From positions 17,937-81,936 of the forward strand of contig JAEEJY010000033.1 in NCBI GenBank assembly GCA_016282155.1: a stretch of 64,000 nucleotides of DNA, given 5' to 3'. Each line of letters begins with the position of its first letter. Position 1 is the first letter of the stretch. This document shows, one piece after another, positions 45,582 through 53,913 of this stretch. Under the pieces are notes generated by a model that saw nothing but the letters and a program-made list of their open reading frames with translations, was not told where the DNA came from and searched no databases. The DNA is from Caryophanales bacterium. GTDB taxonomy: Bacteria; Bacillota_I; Bacilli_A; RF39; UBA660. The position numbers and the translations under genes are program-made.

Positions 45582-48500
45582 GCATTTTGTATAGAAAATA
45601 CTTTTAAAATTTCTTCAGTTTCTGGCGACTCTAACCAACTACCTTCAACAAGTCTACGCTTATGTTTAGTTTCAAAGCAACATTTAATGATATCGCCAAC
45701 TTCACATTTGCATTCTTCCCACCATTTCTTTAGGACTTTAACAGATTTAAGATATCCGAATTTGATTGAGTATAAGTCGATATATACAGAACCATATTTA
45801 TTTACTTCTATATTTCTTACACCATAAATGTTTTCATCTATATTTTCATCAACAATATCTGTATATCCTAAAAGCGATAGTTCGTATGAAATCCTTAATG
45901 TTTTGGTTACTGTTGGAATGTTTGTATTGTTATAAATTTCTTTTATTATTCCAATATTATCCAAATTCCTAAACTGCTTTTCTGTTTCAGATTTAGAGTA
46001 TTTTTTAATTATTTCGATTTCTTCGTTTGTCATTTTGGTTTTAGAGAGTATTTTTGCACCATAATACTTATCAAATAAATCTCTCAATAATAATAATTGA
46101 TTGATATTTCCAAACTCTCTAAAGAAGTCTATCTTAATTAAAATATCTAATTCTGTTTTATTACAACATTTCTTTTCTTTTATATCTGCCAAAAGTTCAA
46201 CAAAGTCATTATAGGTATTGTCTTTAAGTGCGTAAAGATTATCACCACAAGCCGTACCTATATTTTTAATTGAACTAATTGATTTATAAATAATTTTATT
46301 TTTTGTATCACAACCAAATTCAGATGTAGAATATCTAAATAAAGGGTTTTGAATCTTGCAACCTCTTGACATTGCTAAAACAGTACCATTATATAAGTCT
46401 TCATCGTTTTTAGCGCAGTTAAGAAAACTTGTACAATACTCTACGGGATAATAGTATCTATAATAACCGCAAAGATAAGACATAAGCGAATATGCTACAG
46501 AATGGTTGTATCCAAACTGGTAAGAACTTGCATCTTCAATAACTTTTAAGAACGCTTTTGCTTCTTCTTCTGCTACTTCTCTAGGCTTGTCTGATTTACT
46601 ACAATATCCGTCTAATATTTTAGGCAAAGCCTTATTTAATTCTTCTACTTTCTTTCTACCAATCGCTCTACGAACATTATCCGCGTCTGAACCACTAAAT
46701 CCACATATCTGTTGTAGAAAAGCGATTGTATCTTCTTGGTATACTAACCAACCATAATTTCGCTCTAGTAATTTATCAATAATCTCTGATGGATTATGAT
46801 TAAATTCTCTATTTAATAATTTATCTCTATATGATTCACCACTAGGTCTAATACAAGCATTAACTAGACTCATATCAAATACACTATGGCAGTCCATTTT
46901 TTTGAGACAATCGCCTGCAAACTGTGATTCAAACTGAAATATACTTGTATGGTCTTCCGTCATATCCTTGTATACTTCTTGGTCATCAAAGTCTATTTCG
47001 TGTATTTTAGGATATTTTTTTCCTAATAACTTACAAGTCTTATCAATAACACCTACAGTCTTTAAACCTAAAATATCATATTTAACTAAACCTATATCGT
47101 GGCAACAGTCCATATCCAAAGGTAATATCTGCTGACCATCTGCACCTAAAAATGCACCACAAAAATCAATTACATTTATAGGACTTGCAATTATGCCTGC
47201 TGGATGTTGGCTTTGAGATATTACGCAATCTTTAAGTCCATCATAATAATAGAATAAATCTGCATACTTTTCTCTAGTACCTTCTTCGTCTGCTTCAAAC
47301 TCTCTCTTGATTTCTGCCATTTTTTCAAGAGTATAAATGGTGTCATCTTTAAATTTGACTCTAAAAGCCTTTCCTAAAGTATCAATAATAGACTTTTCTG
47401 CTAAAGTACCTAAAGCCAAAACATAGCCTGTTTTTTGAGTTCCAAATCTATTTATGATATAATCATAAACCTTTTGTCTATCATCTTCATACCAATCGGT
47501 GTCTATATCGCCTATCTCTACTCTATGTTCATTACAGAATCTTGAGAAGATTGTATGCCATACTATAGGGTCAACATCGGTTATATTAGACATATAAGCA
47601 ACTGTACTACCTGCTACTGAACCTCTAGCCGAACCAGTGGCGATTCCTTCATCTTTAGCCCAAGACATAAGTTCAGACATAAATAACATAAAGCCAATCA
47701 TATCTGTCTTCTTAAAGACTGCCATTTCTTCTTTAATGTTATCAATATATTCTTGTTTTTTATCTTGTAATATTATACCATCTTTAAGTTTCTTTTTAAA
47801 ATTTTCTTTTAATACATTCCAAAGAACTTCTTCATCTTTCTCGCCATAGAGATATGGATATTTATTATGAGTATCAATTTCTAATACTTCACAACTATTA
47901 GCCATAACATTAGTATTTTCTATCGCTTCTAATACTACATCTAAAGGTAAAGAGTTTTGTTCTTTAAACATTTCAACTAACTCGTCATAAGTTTTATAAG
48001 TTAAATCGCATTTATTTTCTTCGTCTTCATCTTTTCCCCACGTTCCATCTGTTTTACCATATTGTAACATTAAACGGCATTCAGCCTTATAATTATTAAT
48101 GCTATGGGTATCAGTTCCAACAATCAAAGGTTTATTAAATTTCTTTGACATTCTATATAAATACTGATTAAATTCAATTTGTTCTTCATTATTATGATAC
48201 TGAATCTCATAATAATCATAATGTTTTAATAATTGTATAAGATTATTTTTCTGTTCTTCTGTATAATTGTCTTGAATCTTTAATCTGTATCTATTTAATG
48301 GACTCTGTAAACAAGCCGATATTTTAATTACATTATCACTTATATTAAAAAATTCTTCAAATGAAATTCTATGTTTATAATATGTATGACTTTCTTCATA
48401 CGATTTACGAAATAAATTATTTATTTCTACAAATCCATCATAATTTTTAGCGATAAGAACAGTATGGTAATTATCTCTAATCTTTTCATCTAAAGTTTCT

Positions 48501-48712
48501 GTAACATAACATTCAATTCCGTGAAGATATTTAATTCCATTTTCTTCACAAAGTTTCTTCTTTTCAAACCAATTAAATGTATTTCCGTGTTCTGTGAAAC
48601 ATAAGGCAGTTTGCCCTAACTCTTTAGCCTTTTCTACATATTCTTTAGGACTTGTACAACTATCTAATAAAGAATAAAACGTGTGTAAATGATATGGTAT
48701 ATAGTTATTCAT
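45578..48712 (-). CDS. dnaE: DNA polymerase III alpha subunit (DnaE type)
   Basis: 1044 residues, family C polymerase. N-terminal PHP domain (YHLHTFYSLLDS, FTEHGN), then the palm with GSARGSVAGS and the catalytic acids in GDIDTDWYEDDR, then a helix-hairpin-helix-like and OB-like end. It lacks the PolC-type exonuclease insert. It replicates the phage genome with its own helicase and primase. Stop codon TGA is part of the next -35. Confidence 0.9.
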   Translation of the reverse strand: MNNYIPYHLHTFYSLLDSCTSPKEYVEKAKELGQTALCFTEHGNTFNWFEKKKLCEENGIKYLHGIECYVTETLDEKIRDNYHTVLIAKNYDGFVEINNLFRKSYEESHTYYKHRISFEEFFNISDNVIKISACLQSPLNRYRLKIQDNYTEEQKNNLIQLLKHYDYYEIQYHNNEEQIEFNQYLYRMSKKFNKPLIVGTDTHSINNYKAECRLMLQYGKTDGTWGKDEDEENKCDLTYKTYDELVEMFKEQNSLPLDVVLEAIENTNVMANSCEVLEIDTHNKYPYLYGEKDEEVLWNVLKENFKKKLKDGIILQDKKQEYIDNIKEEMAVFKKTDMIGFMLFMSELMSWAKDEGIATGSARGSVAGSTVAYMSNITDVDPIVWHTIFSRFCNEHRVEIGDIDTDWYEDDRQKVYDYIINRFGTQKTGYVLALGTLAEKSIIDTLGKAFRVKFKDDTIYTLEKMAEIKREFEADEEGTREKYADLFYYYDGLKDCVISQSQHPAGIIASPINVIDFCGAFLGADGQQILPLDMDCCHDIGLVKYDILGLKTVGVIDKTCKLLGKKYPKIHEIDFDDQEVYKDMTEDHTSIFQFESQFAGDCLKKMDCHSVFDMSLVNACIRPSGESYRDKLLNREFNHNPSEIIDKLLERNYGWLVYQEDTIAFLQQICGFSGSDADNVRRAIGRKKVEELNKALPKILDGYCSKSDKPREVAEEEAKAFLKVIEDASSYQFGYNHSVAYSLMSYLCGYYRYYYPVEYCTSFLNCAKNDEDLYNGTVLAMSRGCKIQNPLFRYSTSEFGCDTKNKIIYKSISSIKNIGTACGDNLYALKDNTYNDFVELLADIKEKKCCNKTELDILIKIDFFREFGNINQLLLLRDLFDKYYGAKILSKTKMTNEEIEIIKKYSKSETEKQFRNLDNIGIIKEIYNNTNIPTVTKTLRISYELSLLGYTDIVDENIDENIYGVRNIEVNKYGSVYIDLYSIKFGYLKSVKVLKKWWEECKCEVGDIIKCCFETKHKRRLVEGSWLESPETEEILKVFSIQNA

Positions 48713-48745
48713 AACTCAACTCCTAATTAATTTTTGTTCTTTATA

Positions 48746-48774
48746 ATTATAACATAAAAGAACGCTTTTGTCAA
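48746..48774 (-). promoter_or_regulatory. Promoter of dnaE
   Basis: TTGACA (48769-48774), 17 nt, TGTTATAAT (48746-48751). The -35 lies in the loop and arm of the terminator that ends the preceding RNA-gene operon. Confidence 0.85.
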
Positions 48775-48783
48775 GCGTTCTTT
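48757..48783 (-). terminator. Terminator of the second RNA-gene operon
   Basis: 11-bp stem (AAAGAACGCTT / AAGCGTTCTTT) with a 5-nt loop (GACAA on the leftward strand), then T. The loop holds the core of the dnaE -35. Confidence 0.8.
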
Positions 48784-48816
48784 ATATAATCTTTTGTTTT
48801 TTAATCTCCTATAATT

Positions 48817-49000
48817 AGATTGTTGCTTCGTGCGTTAGTGTTGCACTCACTTTGTTATTCAACAAGCGAACTGTGGCTACCTTTTTCTCATTGGGTTGAG
48901 AATGTAGGACTTTTTTATCACTTCCGTCTATTACATCAACTATAAAAACTTGCTTCACTCATTTAAACTATACGAACCTAAACGAATAGTCCAACAATCT
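48817..49000 (-). ncRNA. Stem-closed RNA-like segment, 184 nt
   Basis: Ends AGATTGTTG and CAACAATCT pair over 9 bp. Inside are smaller inverted repeats but no convincing gene. Lies between tRNA-Ser and the operon terminator, so it is in the same transcript. Low certainty that it is one RNA. Confidence 0.35.
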
Positions 49001-49008
49001 TTATTTAA

Positions 49009-49098
49009 CGGACACAATAGGACTCGAACCTATACACCGATTACTCGATTACTAGTGGTTTAGTAGACCACTGCCTTACCAATTAGGCTTATGTGTCC
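49009..49098 (-). tRNA. tRNA-Ser with anticodon ACU
   Basis: Class II cloverleaf: acceptor GGACACA / TGTGTCC, D-stem GCC/GGC, anticodon arm GTGGT-CTACTAA-ACCAC, long variable arm with TCGA/TCGG, T-arm ATAGG-TTCGAGT-CCTAT and discriminator G (Ser-like). Anticodon 34-36 is ACU, decoding AGU; bacteria normally use GCU. AGU is a very common Ser codon in this phage. Confidence 0.8.
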
Positions 49099-49105
49099 TA
49101 AATGT

Positions 49106-49242
49106 AATTAGGCTGTTCATCAAACTCCATTTAACTACTGCTCGATTATCAAATTGCATTTTTAAGTCTTTCTAGAATTTTGACCGCCTACATTCATTAA
49201 CTATTGCAATTCGTTAATGTACATAACCGTAGCACCTAATTT
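49106..49242 (-). ncRNA. Possible structured spacer RNA
   Basis: AATTAGG and CCTAATT at the ends can pair (7 bp), and an ACATTAAC/GTTAATG hairpin lies inside. 137 nt without a gene, between two tRNAs. Could be plain spacer. Confidence 0.3.
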
Positions 49243-49245
49243 TAA

Positions 49246-49322
49246 TGGAAACAATGGGAATCGAACCCATATACGCACTCACCATTACTTGAATGCTGTG
49301 ACTACCATTGTCCTATGCTTCC
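49246..49322 (-). tRNA. tRNA-like gene, anticodon uncertain
   Basis: Acceptor GGAAGCA / TGTTTCC, D-arm with AATGGTA loop, T-arm ATGGG-TTCGATT-CCCAT and discriminator A are canonical; total 77 nt. The anticodon arm is irregular: CAGCAT/ATGGTG has a G/G mismatch and a loop TCAAGTA without U33. A GCATTCA/TGAGTGC alternative gives an 8-nt loop. Confidence 0.6.
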
Positions 49323-49329
49323 ATATATA

Positions 49330-49400
49330 CTCCCCTATGCAAATCGCTTTGTATAAGATATGTGGTTTACCTTATACGCGATACCACAATTACATAGGAG
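49330..49400 (-). ncRNA. Compact RNA-like element with possible pseudoknot
   Basis: Reading leftward: CTCCTATG closes with CATAGGGGAG; ATCGC-GTATAAG pairs with CTTATAC-AAA-GCGAT; and TGTGGT before that stem can pair with ACCACA in its loop. 71 nt. The nested stems and crossing helix are more than chance would suggest for AT-rich spacer. Not a tRNA (no T-loop). Confidence 0.5.
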
Positions 49401-49405
49401 ATTGC

Positions 49406-49477
49406 CTGCCCTTAAAGGAATCGAACCTTCATTTAGTGGGTCAAAGCCACTCGCATTAACCATTATACTAAAGGGCA
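49406..49477 (-). tRNA. tRNA-Gln (UUG)
   Basis: Complete cloverleaf: acceptor TGCCCTT / AAGGGCA, D-stem GTAT/ATGC, anticodon arm AGTGG-CTTTGAC-CCACT (anticodon TTG), T-arm GAAGG-TTCGATT-CCTTT, discriminator G. 72 nt, CCA not encoded. Confidence 0.9.
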
Positions 49478-49493
49478 ATATATAAATCAGTGT

Positions 49494-49694
49494 TTATTCC
49501 ATATTCCACTGTTTTATATCTTCTAACATTCTTTTTGCCATCAATTTATATGTATCATTTTCTGTGTTTTTAGAATAATATTTAAGCGCGTCTGTTAATA
49601 TAAAAAACTCTGTAGGTAACATATAAACATTCACACCACTAACTTCAATTTCGCCATAAGGTAATTCTGTATGTGTACAAAGTTCTAATTTCAT
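49494..49694 (-). CDS. Small early protein, unknown
   Basis: 66 residues, MKLELCTHTELPYGEIEV; a beta hairpin and a helix (AKRMLEDIKQWNME). Lies just upstream of tRNA-Gln in the same transcript. Unknown. Confidence 0.55.
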   Translation of the reverse strand: MKLELCTHTELPYGEIEVSGVNVYMLPTEFFILTDALKYYSKNTENDTYKLMAKRMLEDIKQWNME

Positions 49695-49702
49695 ATCTCT
49701 CC

Positions 49703-49879
49703 TTATTTGAATATATCATCAAATACACCACAACAATACATTGCTAATAAATCATCTTCATTTTCCTTTTTCTTATCTTTGCTATAAGTTGTTAAAGGTT
49801 TATTGGTTTTTGCATTAGGAACATTCTGATTTATATGGAATTTCTTAATAAACTTTAAAAATTTTTCTTTTATATCCAT
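49703..49879 (-). CDS. 58-residue early protein
   Basis: Reads MDIKEKFLKFIKKFHINQNV..., a basic N-terminal amphipathic helix, then a hydrophilic stretch and an end in LLAMYCCGVFDDIFK. Overlaps the upstream gene by 10 nt. Unknown. Confidence 0.55.
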   Translation of the reverse strand: MDIKEKFLKFIKKFHINQNVPNAKTNKPLTTYSKDKKKENEDDLLAMYCCGVFDDIFK

Positions 49880-50040
49880 TCTGTCTTATCCCCCTTGTCA
49901 TCTTTTGCCTTATAACAATCGGAATTATACAATCTAATCATTGTCTCTCGTCTTTTCATTTTATCTTTATTACATTTATCAGTTTGATAGAATTGACAAG
50001 TATCACAAGCGCGAACTCGCAATTTGACATACATACTCAT
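49870..50040 (-). CDS. Small Cys-rich protein
   Basis: 56 residues from ATG 50040 (AGAGGAAAT upstream). CDTCQFYQTDKC plus a later DC makes a probable metal site. Coupled to the next gene by ATGA. Confidence 0.55.
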   Translation of the reverse strand: MSMYVKLRVRACDTCQFYQTDKCNKDKMKRRETMIRLYNSDCYKAKDDKGDKTEWI

Positions 50041-50234
50041 TCGATTTCCTCTGCGCTTCCACACATCATCTCGCATAACATTTTGTCTTCTTCACTTTGC
50101 CAACAATCAATACCTAATTCTCTTTTACCGCATCGTGCAATTAAATAATTCATATAATTATTAATTCCTTTTAAATAAAGAGGACAACAGTCTGTTAAAA
50201 AATTTATACAAGTTTTACATTCTTTTTCTTCCAT
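50037..50234 (-). CDS. Cys-rich small protein
   Basis: 65 residues with eight cysteines (CKTC, DCCP, RCG, DCW, CEMMC). The density suggests zinc or iron-sulphur binding. First gene after the large RNA element. Unknown. Confidence 0.55.
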   Translation of the reverse strand: MEEKECKTCINFLTDCCPLYLKGINNYMNYLIARCGKRELGIDCWQSEEDKMLCEMMCGSAEEIE

Positions 50235-50249
50235 AATATTTTCCTTTTT

Positions 50250-50671
50250 ATAAAATATTTTATAGAATAGTAAAGGGAATCATAAAGATACTAACTAATT
50301 TATATGTATAATAAATATTATACATTAAAAAGGTAAATAGGGTGAAATACACCGAAATGTATTTCTAAATAATCATAATATCTGCTCAATGAGTTCCGTA
50401 TTATGTTTATCGAAAAGATTTTAGCATATCGAGTTTAGAAATATAGAACTATGTAACTATCAAATTATGTATATTGTATTTAGAACAGTCTGCCGTATAT
50501 TTGGTCATCATCTTGGCATTTTTAGTTTCAATCCTAAAAAAGAAATAACTGTTGTTTTAATTTATATGCAATAGTTTCTAGTAACTATCTAACTATATAA
50601 TCCACACTTCGTTATATAGAAGCAGTTAAATATCTAAACTTTTCGATTTACTATTCTATAAAGTATTTTAT
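50250..50671. ncRNA. Large stem-closed non-coding element, 422 nt
   Basis: The ends are a 25-bp inverted repeat (50250-50274 / 50647-50671) with one T/G position, which is a wobble if the + strand is transcribed and an A/C mismatch if the - strand is. Inside it, a second long-range helix (ATCGAAAAG 50409-50417 / CTTTTCGAT 50639-50647) and local hairpins (50344-50365, 8 bp; 50304-50325, ~9 bp; 50374-50405, 7 bp) can form. I see no substantial reading frame. It stands between small genes in the operon that continues into the second tRNA cluster. Size and setting recall large phage RNAs such as GOLLD and ROOL, but the sequence is not one I recognise. It could instead be an origin or a DNA palindrome. 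Confidence 0.55.
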
Positions 50672-50695
50672 AGATGGGGATTAAACCCCATCTAT
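50670..50695 (-). terminator. GC-rich hairpin after the 204-residue gene
   Basis: 10-bp stem ending AGATGGGG / CCCCATCT with a 6-nt loop, 5 nt after the stop codon. No T-run follows, so termination is probably partial, or the hairpin marks a processing point before the large RNA. Confidence 0.6.
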
Positions 50696-50700
50696 GATTA

Positions 50701-51315
50701 TTACTTTACTACCTTAAATCCTTCGATAATATCACTTAAATTAGTGCTAATATCGAATTTAGGCTCGAAATCTACTTCTACAGTAACATTAAGTTTATCA
50801 ATAAGGTTAGAAGTATCGGTCATATCCTTCTGCATTTCCTTTGACATACCCTTTGTCTTGTTTCTGTCAAAATTGATTGTACGAACAATCTTTGTAGGAT
50901 ATCTATAAGATACTTGTTCTCCATTGATATTAAACTTATAGTCAATATCAGTAGATTTTGTTTCCTTTCCTTCAATTTTGTTAAGAGAATCGAGCAAGTT
51001 AAGAATACTATCCTCGAATTTATTAACTTCAAGTAATGAGTCAATATCATACTCACAGTTTTTCTTTGCAGTACTGATTGCTTCAGTAATTGCTTTCTTT
51101 TCTGTGATAATAGTATTGATTAAATCAATTACCTTATTAATATCATATTCGGACTTAACTTCTTCCTTTTCATCTGCCTTGTCCTTATCAACAACAGAGA
51201 AAAGACGATTGGTTGTTACAACCACAGAGTTTTCATCTCTGTATAAAAAATTAATAAGTGAATTTCTTAAATCAGATAAATAATTTTGATATCTAAACGC
51301 TTCTCTTAAAATCAT
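50701..51315 (-). CDS. Early protein of unknown function
   Basis: 204 residues. A helical, charged N-terminal half (QNYLSDLRNSLINFL, EKKAITEAISTAKKN) and a beta C-terminal half (INGEQVSYRYPTKIVRTINF). First in the operon that holds the large RNA and tRNAs. No motif recognised. Confidence 0.6.
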   Translation of the reverse strand: MILREAFRYQNYLSDLRNSLINFLYRDENSVVVTTNRLFSVVDKDKADEKEEVKSEYDINKVIDLINTIITEKKAITEAISTAKKNCEYDIDSLLEVNKFEDSILNLLDSLNKIEGKETKSTDIDYKFNINGEQVSYRYPTKIVRTINFDRNKTKGMSKEMQKDMTDTSNLIDKLNVTVEVDFEPKFDISTNLSDIIEGFKVVK

Positions 51316-51351
51316 AGTTTTTATTTCCTTTCTTTTTCTTAATGTAAATAC

Positions 51352-51380
51352 ATTATATCATATTGAATTTATTTTGTCAA
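51352..51380 (-). promoter_or_regulatory. Promoter of the RNA/tRNA operon
   Basis: TTGACA (51375-51380), 17 nt, TGATATAAT (51352-51357). A 7-bp inverted repeat (TAATGTA/TACATTA) covers the likely start point. Confidence 0.85.
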
Positions 51381-51390
51381 CAACTTTTTT

Positions 51391-52386
51391 TTAAAATTTT
51401 AAATTTTTTTCTTTAATAAAATCATCTAACATATTTATAGGCTTATTTGTTTTTTCGTAAATATAAATTAATGAACTTTCATCGCTAATCATTAAGTCCG
51501 ATAAAACAATCGCTCTATATAAATCTGAACTATCATCATATATAGCGCATTTAGTTTCTTTGACCCATTCTACAATATCAAGATAATCATTTATTTGATT
51601 AGGACGTAAATTTTCGATTGTAGAAATCATCAAAGGGTGAGGTCGCCAAAGTACTACATATTCTGAATTATTCTTAAATCTATTTAATACATATCTAATA
51701 TCATTTATTTTATTAGGGTTTTGCAAAAATGGTTTAAGACTTGTATTTAATAGAATTACTTTTCTATCTGCTATTATATCATTCCATTCTTTAGGTAATT
51801 CAAAAAAAATATCATTATCAATCTTGTCATATTTAGGTGAACCAAAAGCAAAGATTTTTTCGTGAAAATCTAAATCTCTGCCACGTTCTAAAAAGAACTT
51901 ATGTAATACATCACAACAATATTCTCTAACCTTTTCAGAATCCACAATAACTAAATCTGCCACAAGATATCCGTTTGATAATACAATATTTTCCTCTACT
52001 TCATTAGGGTTACAGAAATATGGAATCATAACTAAAGTATCACACTTTTCTGCTAAACTTGTATTCCAATAATCAGTCTGTAATCTAGTTACTAAATTTC
52101 TATCATCATATGGATTATTATTAAAGATGATATCATAATGCTCTTTAACTAATGCGGTACTGCATCTTACCCCACTCGGCATATCATAAACGTCACTCTT
52201 GATTGACTTGCCACTCATATAAAAAGGACAGACAACCTCTACGTTCCACATTTCCTCTGCTAATAAATAAACGCTTTCAAGACTGTCCCACATACTTGCA
52301 TTGTAGCAAATAAAAGCAACATCAAGTTTCCTATCATCTGTATACTTTTCTTTAAGTTTATTAATCGTTAACTCTGCACAAGTCAT
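51391..52386 (-). CDS. TagB/TagF-like (CDP-glycerol) transferase-fold protein
   Basis: 331 residues, GT-B-like. LDVAFICYNASMWDSLESVY opens the first Rossmann half; KVILLNTSLKPFL, VVLWRPHPLM and LSDLMISDESSLIYIYEKTNKPI are the pattern of CDP-glycerol glycerophosphotransferases and related transferases. It overlaps the GNAT gene by 26 nt, so the two are coupled. In this operon it might add a group to DNA or to the cell surface. Confidence 0.6.
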   Translation of the reverse strand: MTCAELTINKLKEKYTDDRKLDVAFICYNASMWDSLESVYLLAEEMWNVEVVCPFYMSGKSIKSDVYDMPSGVRCSTALVKEHYDIIFNNNPYDDRNLVTRLQTDYWNTSLAEKCDTLVMIPYFCNPNEVEENIVLSNGYLVADLVIVDSEKVREYCCDVLHKFFLERGRDLDFHEKIFAFGSPKYDKIDNDIFFELPKEWNDIIADRKVILLNTSLKPFLQNPNKINDIRYVLNRFKNNSEYVVLWRPHPLMISTIENLRPNQINDYLDIVEWVKETKCAIYDDSSDLYRAIVLSDLMISDESSLIYIYEKTNKPINMLDDFIKEKNLKF

Positions 52387-53158
52387 AATATTTTCTTACC
52401 TTCCTTGACATTTCTTCATCATATTTCGTTATGATATTCTTGTTTTTATAGTTTCCTATTAATTTACCACGATAATACAATAACTGTGTTCTTATTCCTA
52501 ATTCTTGACACGCTAAATCAATAGGATTATCTTCATTAACATTGCCTGTTATTACACAAACATAATGATTTTGTTTTAATAATTTTAAATCTTCTTTTAA
52601 TAATGCAATATTAATGTCATCTGTATATTCGATTCTTATTTCTATATGTGGCAATGTATAATCGTGACCCATATATTCATAAGACGCACAAATTCTATCT
52701 TCTTTTATATTAGCATTGCTGAAATTACTATCAGGGTCTCTCTTTTTAGCATTGTGAGATGTTGCAACCCAATAAGGTGAATGTTCCCAAAATGTTTTAA
52801 GTCTTAAGTGACTGCTACGATAATAGAACTTATAACCTTTATTTAAATAGTAATCTCCAATAAATTCCGATAATCTAGTTCCGATTCCTAAATTTTGATA
52901 ATCTGGCAGTATAACTGTTCTACTAGGTCTAAAGCCGTGCTTTGTAACTCCACTAGGAACAGGCAGTACTCCACACATACCAACCAATATATCATCAAGA
53001 TAACATACAAATATAGTACTTGCCATATTCATATCTGCGCTTAAATAATGATGTTCTTTAAACTTATTCCATAATTCTTTTTTATCGCCACTATAAATAA
53101 ACACATTAAGGTTTAAATCTTCGTGATTTATTTTAGATTTATAATAATATCTATCCAT
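52361..53158 (-). CDS. GNAT-fold transferase (Mom-like candidate)
   Basis: 265 residues. Acyl-CoA type motif A in TVILPDYQNLGIGTRL (81-96), preceded by FKEHHYLSADMNMASTIFVC and followed by YYRSSHLRLKTFW. This HHYL-type GNAT is regularly next to a small ABC ATPase in phage and bacterial genomes. Phage Mu Mom, a GNAT-fold enzyme, modifies adenine in DNA. The gene shares one base with the ATPase gene. DNA modification is therefore plausible but inferred. Confidence 0.7.
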   Translation of the reverse strand: MDRYYYKSKINHEDLNLNVFIYSGDKKELWNKFKEHHYLSADMNMASTIFVCYLDDILVGMCGVLPVPSGVTKHGFRPSRTVILPDYQNLGIGTRLSEFIGDYYLNKGYKFYYRSSHLRLKTFWEHSPYWVATSHNAKKRDPDSNFSNANIKEDRICASYEYMGHDYTLPHIEIRIEYTDDINIALLKEDLKLLKQNHYVCVITGNVNEDNPIDLACQELGIRTQLLYYRGKLIGNYKNKNIITKYDEEMSRKVRKYYDLCRVND

Positions 53159-53856
53159 TAGATTTTAAAACTCCCAATAGGTGTTAAATTACTTTTATCA
53201 TCTTCTTCTTTAATTACTACCTTTTCGCCCCTACAATCATAAATCTTTTCTTCGTCTAGGTCAATTACGATATCTGGCTTCAAGAACGGAATGTAATCTT
53301 TATGACAAGAACAGAAAATCATATTAGTTAAACCATTATTTCTAATATACTTCTGTATTCCATTACAAGTAGATTTAGCCACTGTTCTATCTATTGTAGA
53401 AGTAAATTCATCAAATATTGTATATGAGTTAAGATTTAATGCAATATCTGCTCTAAAACCTTCGCCTACTGATAAAACATTTCTAGGTTTACACCATATA
53501 GGCAATGAATTTAAACCTACTGCTGATAATTTATAACTTGCAGTTTGTGGGTCTGAAAAGTTAGATACAATCGCTTTGGAATTATCATAAGTGTTTTCAC
53601 AAAATCTATAATTTTCAAAGTCTTTAAGTAATGTCGATTTTCCTTTTCCACTTGCACCAACGATTGCAAGAATATTAAAATCCAAATCTTTAATTTCCTT
53701 TGGCAATTCATAAGGATAAAACTTTGTCTCGCCTATGAACTCATAATCAAAATTCTTTTCTACCATTTTAGTAAACTCATCAATAGGGACTTTACTGATT
53801 AATGGTTCTTTCTTCTTTTTTATATTAAACAAAATAGGGCATTCAATATATTCCAT
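53158..53856 (-). CDS. Soluble ABC-type ATPase paired with the GNAT gene
   Basis: 232 residues without membrane segments. Walker A GASGKGKST (67-75), signature LSVGEG (128-133), Walker B YTIFDEF (145-151) with E150, and the H-loop His in SCHKD (185). This is a single complete ABC cassette, shaped like the DNA-related ABC ATPases rather than a transporter. Probably the motor or clamp of the GNAT system. First in its operon. Confidence 0.8.
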   Translation of the reverse strand: MEYIECPILFNIKKKKEPLISKVPIDEFTKMVEKNFDYEFIGETKFYPYELPKEIKDLDFNILAIVGASGKGKSTLLKDFENYRFCENTYDNSKAIVSNFSDPQTASYKLSAVGLNSLPIWCKPRNVLSVGEGFRADIALNLNSYTIFDEFTSTIDRTVAKSTCNGIQKYIRNNGLTNMIFCSCHKDYIPFLKPDIVIDLDEEKIYDCRGEKVVIKEEDDKSNLTPIGSFKI

Positions 53857-53884
53857 AATTACTCCTTTTCAATAATATATAGAC

Positions 53885-53913
53885 ATTATAACATAAAAAA
53901 AGTGGTTTGTCAA
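53885..53913 (-). promoter_or_regulatory. Promoter of the ABC/GNAT operon
   Basis: TTGACA (53908-53913), 17 nt, TGTTATAAT (53885-53890). The -35 sits in the loop and arm of the preceding terminator. Confidence 0.85.
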
